Counted from the first letter of the stretch, positions 12,392 to 25,655 are shown. The stretch is 64,000 nucleotides of DNA from Aldrovandia affinis (GCA_029706075.1 JAINUG010000110.1:1893679-1957678), one strand, 5' to 3'. Program-made: numbers and translations. Notes: generated by a model from the letters alone, not told the origin.

Positions 12392-12505
12392 GCCCTATTT
12401 TGGTTAATTAGGACGGTGTTGGTAACGCAGACGCAGGGCACTTTAGGGCATGTCTAACGCAATTTCGGAAATTTCGTGACTTAGGACGATAGCGCACCTC
12501 CGGCG
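12392..12505 (-). mobile_element. Harbinger-like terminal fragment
   Basis: Begins GGGCCCTATTTTGGTTAATT and continues GTAACGCAGACGC, TTTAGGGCATGTCTAACGC, GACGATAGCGCACCTCC. This is the same terminal 110 bp as in element A (12772 onward) and the right end of element B. It stops abruptly against the truncated hAT MITE at about 12508. Confidence 0.75.
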
Positions 12506-12508
12506 CAG

Positions 12509-12672
12509 TCGCGGCCGTACAGCAGTGGGCTGAGTACTGCTGTGTCTCCACCCTCCATTTACCTGGGAGTCAGGTGTGAAGACACTCCTTTCAGTCATTT
12601 TCAATTACCTACCTGAGAGAAAAGAGAACCAGAACCAAATTTGGATTTGCTGGCCAGATTTGAGTAACCCTG
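12509..12672 (-). mobile_element. hAT MITE, truncated copy
   Basis: The same element as at 25674-25852 in reverse orientation. It starts in TCGCGGCC, so the outer 15 or so bases of one terminus (CAGGGGTACTCAAA in the complete copy) are lost. The other end is intact: GATTTGAGTAACCCTG followed by TTGTAGGG, the reverse complement of the 8-bp duplication CCCTACAA. Confidence 0.8.
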
Positions 12673-12771
12673 TTGTAGGGGGGTGTAAAGATACCATTTG
12701 TTTAACACCAACAGCATGCTGCTGAACCTTGTTTATGGCGGTTGCATACTGTTAAAAATATTTCCTATTTA

Positions 12772-13715
12772 GGGCCCTATTTTGGTTAATTAGGTCGGTA
12801 ACGCAGACGCAGAGTAAAGACGGTGGCACTTTAGGGCGTGTCTAACGCAATTTCGGTAATTTCGTGTCTTAGGACGATAGCGCACCTCCGTGCAGTTGTA
12901 AAATAGGTTGGATTAACTTTTAAAAAATACATGTGGGTGTGGTGGGGGTTTGGTTTCATAATGGCCAATCAGAACACTTTTTTTATATCCCTTTAAATAC
13001 CAGTGCGCTAACGCTATAGCAAATTGGCAATTTCCTCACATGGATGACAGTTTTGCGCGCTGCGCCAGGAGCGCTTCTCAAAAGAAGGTGCGGGAGGTGC
13101 GAAAAAGTTGGCACGCAAACCAGAGGGGGAAAACAAGGCGCACATTAATTTGTTATTTTCATGATTTGAGTTTATATTTTGAGACCTACATTGTTAAAAG
13201 AAAGTGTTTTATTTTACCATCTCTTTTTTTCCTTATTTGTAGGCTTTCCAACTTAAAAAACAACGTTTCTTTTCTTCTGTAATGTAATTGTTAAATGGAA
13301 AGCAATAGATTACAAACTCACAACTGCAACTAGGCCTGTTTCATTTATGGTCATCATGCAGAAGAAACTGCATGTACAGCCGAACTGATAGCCGTCTGGC
13401 CAACACCGGCTACCAAACCCAGGGCATCGCTCACAGTATCACCTTCGGCATCCAATTATGTACTCCATTTTCTGTAGCGCAAATGGAAAGAATAAAACCC
13501 TTTCACATAAGAAAAACAATGTGCATACAAACATATATTTATTTAACAGGTGTATCTTACTGAACGGTAGCGATGGATGAGCTGCTGGCTTCAGTCTTTC
13601 ATGCCCGTGCATTGAATAACCACCAGCTGTGGTGAAATCGTTTTTAGCTTAATTGATTACGCAGTTACCCATGGATTGGACAATTTGCCTCAACGTGGGG
13701 GAAAATTTAAGTGAA
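12772..13715 (-). mobile_element. Harbinger-like element, copy A (truncated)
   Basis: Starts GGGCCCTATTTTGG next to TTA (12769-12771) and is homologous, in reverse, to about 22900-23829 of copy B. It includes the segment with GCGCGCTGCGCCAGGAGCGC and the ACTGAACGGTAGCGATGGAT segment. Similarity ends near GCCTCAACGTGGGGG (about 13706), so the far terminus is missing. Short frames inside (for example MDDSFARCARSASQKKVREV) show no recognisable domain. Confidence 0.75.
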
Positions 13716-14932
13716 AGCCCAGCCCTGTGACTGGGTTAATTCTAGATGAGTCAACATTCCATTCGTACTCAAATTGGGAACCAAACCCTCACCACACTCA
13801 ATAAATAACCCAGGTAATGTATTCTTCTTAAACCAACCTCTGACAAGTTTGTGCGCTGTTGTCTCTTGTCACAACATTACAGGAATAGAGTTGGACATGT
13901 CTTACTGTGCCACTGTCCTGAATGAATGATAACGTCTTAAACTTGTTTCTTTAGTTTGTTTTATTTCATTCACTGTGGTGAGAAGGAGCAGCTGGCCACA
14001 GCACACAAAGTCAAAAATTTGCACAAAGAAGAATCTTTGCTTTACTACTCTTTATTTTAGGTTACAATTTGCATGTATTACTTATAGGTCTCTTTGACAG
14101 TTTTGAACATAGAACTGGATGAAATAGAATTTTGATTTTTTTTGCCATTTTTGGACAACGGCTTTGTCCTTTTTGAAAAAACGGGAAAAGCAGTGGCCCT
14201 AATATCCTTCCTTGAAAATAAATTAATGTTCAGCTAATTTAGTTAACTTTTTAATTTTGTCAGCCAATTTAGATAAGCAGACCACATCTGTCAAGCTGTA
14301 CAAAAAGCATTGTAAATACACAGTATAAAATACTCTTCTTTAAATTCAGTCCGTTAATTGAGTGGAGTTATTTTTTCTTCACCTCATTTCTTCACATTTG
14401 CTCATTTAAATGACTAAATGAACCCTGAATGGAAGGCATCCATTTTATACTGTAGCAGATAGGGAATCTATTTAAACTAAACCAAGTGTTCCATAACATG
14501 AACAGGGTCCAAACCATCAGATGGAGATTTCCTTTCTAATTACAGTGCATTCAGTGGATCGAGCCAGTCTGTTGGTTACCAGGTAACATTCAAATAGCAC
14601 CAGAGGAAGCAACTCATGAATGGAGGTTTCTTCCGGGGAGCTGTGGGGCAATTCACAACTGTATCAGATTTTATCAGACCTCATTCTAATGTGATATTTG
14701 CATACAATCATTAGGCTCCCTGCGCTTCCTCAAATGTGTGCCATTGCTGAATATAAAGCTTGAGGTGTTTCCTCTCCTGTGATCTGTATTAATCTCTGGC
14801 AAGGGGTAAAACATTCACAGCACTCGTTTTCACCTTCCCCTCAGTCTTCTTCGCAAAATGATGGCGAGGCTCCCATGTCAATGCTACTGTCAAGAGGCAT
14901 GCCTCCAGCCCCCGGCTTCTGTGCCCTGTGGC
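13716..14932. other. Intronic, unique-looking
   Basis: No repeats recognised. 14500-14780 has balanced composition without repeats and could be conserved non-coding sequence, but that cannot be judged from one genome. Confidence 0.4.
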
Positions 14933-14968
14933 CTCCCCCCCCCCCCACCGCCCCACCGCCCCACCGCC
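14933..14968. repeat. C-rich tract with CCCCACCG tandem units
   Basis: A poly-C run followed by three CACCGCCC units. It encodes artificial Pro-rich and Gly-rich frames. Confidence 0.9.
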
Positions 14969-15155
14969 CAAAAGAACAATGCAATGGCCACCACAGACAA
15001 TTAATTTAGGATGAGACACGTGTCATCTCATGGTCTGTGAGTAACGACGGGTTTGGTTGGTCAGAGTCGGGGTGAGCCTGTTCTCATGTTTGTCAAAGGG
15101 CACCTCAACCCTTTCATCCCTTAAACCACCAGAGGCACAACTGCTGTGTGAGCAT

Positions 15156-15169
15156 GTCGCCATGGCAAC
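15156..15169. promoter_or_regulatory. RFX X-box-like palindrome
   Basis: GTCGCCATGGCAAC fits the RFX consensus GTNRCC-N2-RGYAAC fully. It is one of three such motifs in the window. Function is inferred from the motif alone. Confidence 0.4.
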
Positions 15170-15580
15170 TAATTGAAATAATAGTTTTTGTTGCCATCCT
15201 CTCCCCGCGACTCATCTCCATGTGAGAAGCATTTAGCCAACAGCCCTGCAGATTCTGACTGTTTCTCTTTGTTACGGGGAGGATTTTCTCAAATCATTGC
15301 ACGTAACAATTTGCACCACAACTCAAATGCAATCACTCAGAAGCTAATGATTAACTAATAGTAGGCCTACCATGACTGCCATAGGAGGTGTGAGACTGGA
15401 GAAAATGCTAATGCATTTATGAAGACCTACTGGATGTGCAGGGCAGATTTGAGAGATTCACACGGTCTGCTGGTTCTGGTGATTTGCACAGATCCATTCA
15501 TCTTCATTGTACCTGAATGGTCAAATAGCAGACCCAAATGATTAAATAAATCACCCATACACCATAAATATGAGTGGATC

Positions 15581-15611
<31 letters not shown>

Positions 15612-15612
15612 G
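15581..15612. repeat. (TA)n microsatellite
   Basis: About 32 bp of TA with one TG step. Confidence 0.95.
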
Positions 15613-16194
15613 TCCATCCACAGTAACCGATTTCAGTCCCAGGGTACATTTAATGAGGGTGCCCAGGGAGCTATATTAGGGCTGATTACCATATGAATCA
15701 ACTAATGGATTAACTAATGACCAACAGTTTTGAAAGATGCTAATCAGGTTTAGTTTTACCTATACTAAATGCCTAATGTGTTCACCATAGAGAAATAAAG
15801 GCAACAAATAATCTTTTTTTTAAAGGCTACTTAAAATAATGAAATCATAAACATCCGGTGTCCCAAAAAGGTAATCGGCAGCCCATTTGAGCAACAGCAC
15901 AACAGAGTAAAGACCTTTTAAATTACATGTTGACTTTGGGTTTAAGGTAGATACAGATGGTAATGTGAGAGAGAAAAAAAAAGAATACATTTGTCACATA
16001 TTCACATTTCTATAAAACCGTGTCTGAGCACCGTAATCTGTGTGATTCCTTTTTGAATGCCATTGTGTTAGGATTTAAGCATTTTATAGGAGCAAACCCC
16101 AGATTAAGTCATGCTGAAATGAAAACATCCGATTAGAATACAGATTAATTTAACTAATAGGGAAAATCACACATTTTTTGATGTGTTAAATATG

Positions 16195-16195
<1 letters not shown>

Positions 16196-16289
<94 letters not shown>
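16196..16289. repeat. (CA)n microsatellite, pure, 94 bp
   Basis: Uninterrupted CA dinucleotides between TATGTT and TATAAAAC. Confidence 0.98.
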
Positions 16290-16291
<2 letters not shown>

Positions 16292-16682
16292 TAAAACAAA
16301 TGGGTTTCATCTCGGCATGGAGATGGGAGATTGAGAAGTAATTAAATCTACATGAGAAACACATTAAGATATGGGTATTTGGAAATCACCAGGCCTTTTC
16401 TTTTTATGACTTACAGCAGGGTTTCCAACTTTCACATATCGACCGTGACGCCCAGCGCCTTCTCGCGGTCTCACCCAACAACTTTCCACTTTCAGGCCCC
16501 ACTCTCACATCCACAGAGAATGGCTATTATGGTTTTGGCCCAGTCACAGTCACACTTTTTTCTAGTTCTGCCAGGTTTGCACATATCCACTAATCTTCAC
16601 TGCACCCGGATGGTCATGTAGTGTCAATATATTTTGATAAAACATCCATATAAGTACATATTTATGGATCTGCCCTTGCACT

Positions 16683-16810
16683 GTATGTATGTATGTATAT
16701 ATATATAGTGTATATAGTACTTATATATAGCACGTATAGAGCACTATAGAGTATAGAGTACTAATATAGAGTATTGAATAGATCTATCGATCTATCTATT
16801 ATTATTACCT
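16683..16810. repeat. Cryptically simple TATG/TATAGAG/CTAT tract
   Basis: Successive TGTA, TATA, TATAGAGTA and ATCTATCG units, likely slippage-derived. Confidence 0.75.
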
Positions 16811-18226
<1,416 letters not shown>

Positions 18227-19361
18227 TGCGCATGCAAACATACACACATACACTAACAGTTCATTGCTTTGGTACTCAAGTATGATTCAAGTGTTAGGTT
18301 GACATGAAATCAATGACCCTTGGTCATTTACACTCACGCACATCAAGGCACTTACTGAGAGGAAAGCTGTTTTCTCAGAAGAGTATTCCAAGCTACAGAG
18401 TGACACATAAATGAACATTCACCAGTCAATTTCACAGGCATTTCAGAGAGCCCCAGGTCATGCCAATGTTTGTGTACAGACAGCTATAGCATCCACTCTG
18501 AGGAATCCAAATAATCTCCGAACACAGAAATAGTTTGCTGTGCTCTCATGGCTAATTCAGTTTGCTGTGGTGCCACAAGATTCCGATTTTTAGCTGAAAA
18601 CTTAAGTCCATTGCATCAACAACCTAATGTTTCCAGGCTATATTTTTTATTTTGTTTGACCGCAAAAGGATTGTATTATAATCCTTATATAAGAAAATAA
18701 ATTCTGCACAGCTGCACCTGCTTCCTGTCACAGACAAAACAGACCCCTCCTGGACTAAAAGCTAACAAAGCGATCCAAGACAGTCTTTCAAACGACCAAC
18801 ACACCAGCAAAATTATGGGCTGACATCATCAGTGACATTAAAACGATTACACCTGTAGTTTATTCAAAGCTACCAGTAAATATGTGCTTTAACGTGTAAA
18901 CCCTAGCGTTTCCACTACCATTAATACGTTACATGTACCATTTAAGTGATATAGTAACATGCTCTAGTGGTTCTAAATGAGGTTTAGCACTGAGCGTCCT
19001 TTTCCACATGAGACGTTCCACACACCTTCCATTCACTCAGAAACACGGGTTTGAAGAATCACTGGCTCAGAGGAATGTGTCATGTGTCATGACGCATATT
19101 GAAAAATATGCATGTTTCATATATCATAAAGAAATATGACTTATTTATTATGGTCATAAAACACCAGCACACAATACGATGAAATACATCAATCAGCTCT
19201 TTCGTATTTTCCTCATTCAATTTAAATTTGTGCATAAAAGAAAATCTGCAAATCCAATTCGATGGAATTTGGCTAGCATCAACAACAATTCAGTAAAGAA
19301 AGAACTATTCTATAGTTCTATTGCTCCAACACTGCCTCGAGTCTAATACATTAGACCATAA
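18227..19361. other. Intronic, nothing recognised
   Basis: No element or gene identified on either strand. Confidence 0.5.
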
Positions 19362-19435
19362 AGCTGGTTAACATTTTGACCGTACCAGCGGTCTTCATCA
19401 GAAGGCTGGATCGAAACATTAGCCAGCCCTGTCCC
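19362..19435 (-). other. Possible Penelope-type retroelement / hammerhead-like remnant
   Basis: On the minus strand CTGATGA (19401-19395) is followed by a GACCG...CGGTC stem with a CTGGTA loop and then AAAATGTTAACC. A hammerhead core reads CUGAUGA, stem II, GAAA, so the last part is degenerate. The mirror-like arm CGAAACATTAGCC lies on the plus strand at 19412-19424. Such CTGATGAAG...TCGAAACGTT sequences are frequent in fish retroelements, recalled from memory. Tentative. Confidence 0.3.
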
Positions 19436-20594
19436 AATAAATCCAGCTTTAGTTGGAATTGTACGAGTTTCTTTCTTTCTGAATTGTATGTACACTTTGA
19501 ACTTAGCACCCATATGCTGAAATATTATGCATATTTTTTTCTAATCCTAGCCTCAAAAGCACATCTATCTGATATGTGGTGTACAGACAGTGGAAAGAAG
19601 TCCATTGTGTTTTGTTCCTTTTTCTTCATGTACAAGCTGTCCTCAACCAACCTCATTTAAAGAGATAATAGCTGTAAAAACTGTAATCATGCAATCATCT
19701 TGTTTCCCCACAACTCCTTCAATACAACACTATTGGAGGACAAAGACATGTGTAGAAGGACTGCTTTCACGGTCATTTCCATAAAACGAAGGTTGATTAT
19801 AACGAAGGTTGTGGCTCATTATTAATCTTTATGTTCCAATATTGCTTATTACAATATATAGCAATAAAGCGGGTTGTGCCGTTACAGTGGCGAAAGGGAG
19901 ATAAAGTGCCAAGGGGAACCAGTTCTGCTTTATTTCTCTGTTTTCCTCTCTGCCATTTGTGCGGCTGCAAAAAAAAAAAGTAGGCAATATCTTTGGTGGC
20001 GCAATTGCTAATGCTAGGTCATTCTGCCCAATTGTATGCAAGAAGCCTGTCTGTACACGTTATATCTGATCTATGAAAGCTGCTCTCAGTAACTGGCATT
20101 TGGCAGCTGAACTATCCCAGGGATCGAAATTTGCAGGGCGATCATAATCTTAACATATCTACAGCTCTGATAGATTTCATCAGGACTTAATTGGATTGCC
20201 CACAGCGATAAATACCATGTACATTGCGTCAAAACGATAATTGTTCCTTCACAAAGAGGAACATCGCAGGCGAATCAATTCTCATCGGCACCGGTTGTGT
20301 TTTGAATGATGCTGGGAGCCAAGAAAATCTGTCATCCCCGGCGCAGAGCGAGCCAGGGGCAGGCAGGGGAGCAGTGCTCCCGCATCTTATGTCTACAGGT
20401 CGACGGACTCGGCGCCTGCCCGGAGCGCCTCTCGCCTCGCGCCCCCTGCAGTGACTATTACATTTGCAAATACCCCGCGAGGGGCTGTGAAGAATAGCAA
20501 TAACAGGGGGAGACGTCAGGATTTCTCAGAGGCTGGGTGCAGGTGAATTTTGAAGGATGGTTACCTCACTAACCACATACATCATTCACCACAC
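19436..20594. other. Intronic, unique-looking
   Basis: 20050-20480 has mixed and partly GC-rich unique sequence (CTCGCCTCGCGCCCCCTGCA at about 20430). No exon recognised. Confidence 0.4.
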
Positions 20595-20757
20595 ATATAA
20601 TATAATATAATATATGCCATTTAGCAGACGCTTTTATCCAAAGCGACTTACAGTAGTGAATGCATACATTTTTCAGTATATGTGGTCCCAGTGGGGATTA
20701 AACCCACAACCTAAGCGTTGCCAACGCTGTGCTCTACCAACTGAGCCACACAGAACC
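20595..20757 (-). mobile_element. tRNA-like SINE fragment with (TATAA)n at its 3' side
   Basis: Minus strand: GTGGCTCAGTTGGTAGAGCA (A-box region), GTTGTGGGTTTAATCCC (B-box region), then GTAAGTCGCTTTGGATAAAA and GCGTCTGCTAAATGGC. The last part is the familiar fish block reading TTTAGCAGACGCTTTTATCC on the plus strand. A TATAA run (20595-20614) borders it. Confidence 0.7.
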
Positions 20758-21144
20758 ACACATTTCTCCAGCACACCCCCTGTCGAGGGCTATCAGCATC
20801 ACAGATCTGACAGTCTGGCATTCATTGAATGGCGTGGAACTTCACACAGAGGTTTGCGTGAGATAACACGGTGAGGCTAAAATGCAGGGGGTGCTGCCAT
20901 TGATGTGATGACACTCATTGTGCGGCAGTGCTGGCGTGGAGTCTGTTCACTACGATCCACCAACATCGTGCACACCTGCTGGTAACACATCACTACCTGC
21001 TGTAATCTGATTTCTAAGTCGGGAAAATATTGGGATGAACAATAGCTTGAAGGGAGTGGACTCAAATGTAGCCTAGGATTCACACTAGGCCTTGAAATAA
21101 ACAGTGACTGTGATATGAAAATATTAGCCATATCAATATTGCAT

Positions 21145-21345
21145 TACACAATTTACTTCCTTAGCAGACACACTTACCCAGGGTGACTCACACAGCTTAC
21201 ATTTTACAAATGATCAATTCCTACAGCTGGACATGAACAGATGTAATTCAGGTGAAGTACCCTTGCTGAATGGTGCAACATCACTGCTTCACCTGGGAAT
21301 TTAACCACACCACTCTACTCTGTCCCCTACGGTGTTATGTATCAG
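21145..21345 (-). mobile_element. Degenerate SINE/repeat fragment (TTAGCAGACAC type)
   Basis: The order TTAGCAGACACACTTACCCA, GGGTGACTCACACAGCTTAC, AATTCAGGTGAAGTACCCTT, CACCTGGGAATTTAACC follows a common fish repeat whose less decayed copies read TTAGCAGACGCTCTTATCC and end in a tRNA-like head. A shorter fragment of the same repeat, reversed, is at 46262. Confidence 0.55.
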
Positions 21346-22593
21346 TACAAAGGACTATAGTATTACTAACTATGGGCAGTACAATTTACAGTAGGAGTGA
21401 TTACTGTTGATCTAAAATTAAGTCCTTCCTAGCATGACAGAAGTTATGCTTTTTTAATGTCTCGTGGAAACAGCTTCCGAGGACCCGATTGCACTCCTCA
21501 AGAGGTGTAATTACCTCAGAGATCTCTGCATTTTCACACATAATTACTCATTACTACTGACTAGAAACCCACAACAGCACTTACTCTGCATATAGATTAC
21601 AGGTTTCGCTATGGATAAAGACACAAATAAAACATCTAAATGGTGGAGTCATGTGAAGGGAAGATGGCCTATGTGCCATCAATGCTCTGTACTGCTGGCA
21701 TAAAGCGGATGCAAGCACAACCGCACAGTGAGTGTTGACTCCGTTTATAACTTAGTAAGAAATGTGTGAGAGGTAGCTGGGGATGCCACAGTAATCAAGT
21801 GGCAGCGAAAGCTTCTACGTTTCTTGTTGGTGCAATGTGCAATTGAAGAGTATGGAAAACAACAGTCTATGGTAATTATTGGGAAACAAAATCAACAATA
21901 ATAAGGCAGTAACAGCAAATTCGACGCAGTTTTTTTTCAGTGGTGTTGGAAACACGACCTGGTATGTCTTGTATGAAAGAGGAAGAATGGAGACATTCAC
22001 ATTTGCAAACCTCATACTTGTGTAACATGTTGGTGAATGGGGGGGTGGAATAATTTTGATTCATTGATATTTTGGGTGGTGGGGGGATACCTATAGACAT
22101 AATGATGATGGGGCATCACTGATTTGGTCTGGTTGTGGGAGTGAAACACAGAGCGGTGCTCCTCCATCAGTCACGGCAGGGTCTCCCTCGTGTGTTCGCT
22201 GGCTGCAAGGAAAAGGAAGTGCCCCCAGCAACCCCGGGCTCATCTCATTCAATCCATCCGCACGGTTTAGATGCTTTCAAGACGCCGTGAGAGCTCGTTA
22301 GGCTCATTATCCGCGTATGGTAATGATCAGCAGCGACGCTCCCTCTGAGTACAACAATGAACAATCAGCCCCGGTATTCTGAAACGTGTGGGCGTATGTG
22401 CTCAGAGTGTGAATTCTTCCGGATAGATTACAATGTCTGACAGCGTCAACCAGCTACGGTCTCATTTCCATATTCGCTCTTCAGTCGTCGCTCTACACTT
22501 GAGGGGTTTCATCATTGTACGCATTTTGAACTCAAGATTAGGATATGTTAATGGAAAGTTCCGATTAAGATATGTTAATGAAAAGTACATTAA
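21346..22593. other. Intronic, unique-looking
   Basis: 22120-22400 is balanced in composition, without repeats, and contains ACAATGAACAATCAG, two SOX-like ACAAT cores. It might be conserved non-coding DNA; not testable here. Confidence 0.35.
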
Positions 22594-23829
22594 GGGCCAT
22601 ATTTTCATGCCGGCGCTAAGCGGCGTTATGCCCTAGCGCAGGCGAATTGCCAGTTTCGTCTGTCGCAAACTGAATATTTCCCGTCTCCGCAGAGTTTGGC
22701 AATTTCGTGGTGCGCAGTGAAGGCATTTGCGCGACTATGGGTTGGGCAGCGCAATAGGGGGTGTGACAATGAAAACAGTTGGGCGCTAGTTTGGTGTCAA
22801 ATAATGAGTTTGCGTTAACGCTCTGTGCAATTTGGTGACTTTATTGATGCGCACATTATCTGAAATCACATGAGAATGTTTTGTGAATATTGTGAATTTC
22901 CCCCCACGTTGAGGCAAATCATCCAAATCCATGGGTAAATTGCAAGTGTAATCAATTAAGCTAAAAACTATTTCACCACAGCTTGTGGTTATTCAATGCA
23001 CGGACATGAAAGACTGAAGCCAGTAGGCCATCCATCGCTACCGTTCAGTAAGATACACCTGTCAAATAAATATATGTTTGTATGCACATTGTTTTTCTTA
23101 TGTGAAAGGGTTTTATTCTTTCCATTTGCACTACAGCAAATGGAGTACATAATTTGACGCCGAAGGCGATACTGTGAGCGATACCCTGGGTTTGGTAGCC
23201 GGTGTTGGCCAGACGGCTATCAGTTCGGCTGTAGATGCAGTTTCTTCTGCATGACGAACATAAATGAAACAGGCCTAGTTGCAGTTGTGAGTTTGTTATT
23301 TATTGCTTTCCGTTTGACAATTACATTAAGTTAGAAGAAAATAAATGTTGTTTTTTAAGTTGGAAAGCCTACAAATAAGGAAAAAAAGAGATTGTAAAAT
23401 AAAACACTTTCTTTTAAATATAATCTAAAATCATGACAATAACAAATGAATGTGCGCCTTATTTTCCCCCTCTGATTCGCGTGCCAACTTTTCCGCACCT
23501 CCCGCACCTTCTTTTGAGAAGCGCTCCTGGCGCAGCGCGCAAAACTGTCATCCTTGTGAGGAAATTGCCAATTTGCTATAGTGTTAGCGCACTGGTATTT
23601 AAAGGGATAGAAAATAGGTGTTCTGATTGGCCATTATGAAACCAAACCCCCACCATACCCACATGTATTTTTTAAAAGTTAATCCAACCTCTTTTACAAC
23701 TGCACGGAGGTGCGCTATCGTCCTAAGACACGAAATTACCGAAATTGCGTTAGACACGCCCTAAAGTGCCACCGTCTTTACTTTGCGTCTGCGTTACCAA
23801 CACCGTCCTAATTCACCAAAATAGGGCCC
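22594..23829 (+). mobile_element. Harbinger-like element, copy B (both termini, TAA duplication)
   Basis: The 1,236-bp element starts GGGCCATATTTTCATG and ends CAAAATAGGGCCC, with TAA on each side (22591-22593 and 23830-23832). GGGCCCTATTTT termini, a nearby TTTAGGGCGTGTC-like block and TWA target duplications recall the PIF/Harbinger or IS4EU groups of fish. This placement is from memory and needs a library search. No transposase frame is visible, so it is non-autonomous or decayed. It is the most complete of four copies here (A, B, C, D). Confidence 0.7.
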
Positions 23830-23910
23830 TAAATAGGAAATATTTTTAACAGTATGCAACCGCCATAAACAAGGTTCAGCAGCATGCTGTTGGTGTTAAA
23901 CAAATGGTAT

Positions 23911-25655
23911 TGACCCAATCCCTTCTCCACTCTTCAAGAGTGTTTTCAACAGTATCTCAGATTCCGTCCTGAAAATTATTAATACATCCCTTGAAACGGG
24001 AATTTGCCCTGAGGCTTTTAAAACTGCCGTTGTGAAACCTCTACTGAAGAAGCCTAAGCTACACTGTGACACTCTTAGCAATTATAGACCCATATCAAAC
24101 CTCCCATTTTTAAGCAAGATACTGCAAAAGGTTGTTTTCCACCAGTTAAACAACTTTCTAAATGAAAACAACATTCTAGAGAAATTTCAATCAGGGTTCA
24201 GAACAAATCATAGCACAGAAACTGCTCTCACAAAGATAGTCAGCGATCTGAGACTTAATGCTGATGCCAATAAGATTTCGGTTCTGGTTCTCCTAGATTT
24301 AAGTGCAGCGTTCGACACAGTTGACCATGAAATTCTCTTAAATCGCCTTGAAAACTGGGTTGGTCTCTCTGAATGTGTTTTAAACTGGCTCCGAACTTAC
24401 ATTACAGGAAGAACATTTTATGTTAGTCTGGGGGACCATGTATCAGAGAAACACGACATAACCTGTGGTGTCGCACAAGGGAGCTGCCTTGCCCCTCTGC
24501 TGTTTTCACTATACATGCTTCCTCTAGGTGATATCATCAGGGAACATGATGTTAGTTTCCATAGCTACGCTGATGATACACAATTGTACATATCCGTTGA
24601 ACCAAGTAATGTAGATGCCTTAAGCTCCCTTACTACCTGTATGTCAGCAATAAATAAATGGATGAACAATAACTTTCTAAAACTTAATGAGGATAAGACA
24701 GAAATCCTATTGGTTGGCCCCAAATCAAAAAAGGGATGAGCTGCTTAAAAGACTTGGCAATCTGACTCCTGGATCAAACCAGAAGTAACAAGTCTGGGTG
24801 TTATTTTAGACTCTGATCTAAGTTTTACGCCCATATAAGCAAGGTGACCAAGGTGGCATTCTTTCATCTCAGAAACATTGCCAAGGTACGGCCATTCCTG
24901 ACCCAGCAAGATGCTGAAAAATTAATTCATGCGTTTATCTCAAGTAGATTAGACTATTGCAATGCACTCTTTACTGGTCTTCCTAAAAGTCCATTGAGAG
25001 GCTGCAGCTTATCCAGAACTCCGCTGCCAGACTACTAACTAAAACAAAAAGAGAGAACACATCACTCCAGTCCTAGTTACACTGCACTGGCTCCCTGTAT
25101 CTACCAGAATTGATTTTAAAGTCCTTCTACTCGTTTTCAAAGCTCTAAAATGGCTTAGGACCGGCCTATATCACAGAGTCTCTGTCACTCTATGCTCCTT
25201 CGCGAGCCCTTAGATCCTCTACTGCTGGTTTTTTAGATACTTTAAACCCCACCCAAAAAGAAAATTGGAGATGCAGCCTTCTTCAGCTATGCTCCCAAAT
25301 TGTGGAACAGTCTACCCAAAGATATTAGAGAGGCAGGCTCTGTTGACATCTTTAAACGGCACTTAAAAACATATCTCTTTAACCTAGCCTTTTTAGCACC
25401 ACATCTTATGATATGAGTCCCATATGCTGTTTTCAAATGACATTTTATGCTCTTAAATATTTTATTGTTTTACTGTTTTAATTAATTCACTGATGTTTTA
25501 TTGGTCATTGATGTTTTATTGTTTTATCTTCTGCTTACTCTTAACAACTTGTTTTATATCTTGTTTTACTTTGTCTGTGAAGCACTTTGCGCTGCATCTC
25601 AATGCATGAAAGGTGCTATATAAATAAAGCTTATTATTATTATTATTATTATTAT
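23911..25655 (+). mobile_element. L2-type LINE, 5' truncated, with (TTA)n tail
   Basis: A 1,745-bp insertion inside an otherwise duplicated segment. Copy A's flank reads CAAATGGTATCTTTAC without it, which fixes both borders. It contains the 3' part of the reverse transcriptase, the C-terminal region and a 3' end GGTGCTATATAAATAAAGC followed by TTA repeats. A microsatellite tail with little or no target duplication is usual for fish L2 elements. Confidence 0.93.
23912..25395 (+). pseudogene. L2 LINE reverse transcriptase / ORF2 C-terminal half, broken
   Basis: Non-LTR retrotransposon polyprotein fragment. An open frame runs from the insertion border (DPIPSPLFKSVFNSIS...) to a TGA at 24737-24739. 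It includes NYRPISNLPFLSKILQKVVF, FQSGFRTNHSTETAL, motif A LVLLDLSAAFDTVDH (catalytic Asp) and motif C SYADDTQLY with the YADD catalytic pair encoded at 24572-24577. After the stop, homology continues in other frames: FFHLRNIAKVRPFL at about 24859, then LDYCNALFTGLP, then LHWLPVSTRIDFKVLLL and APKLWNSLPKDIREA up to about 25395. Small indels therefore disrupt the C-terminal third. The 5' endonuclease and any ORF1 are absent through 5' truncation. It has no native start codon, cannot make a working protein, and is unrelated to the host gene. Confidence 0.93.
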
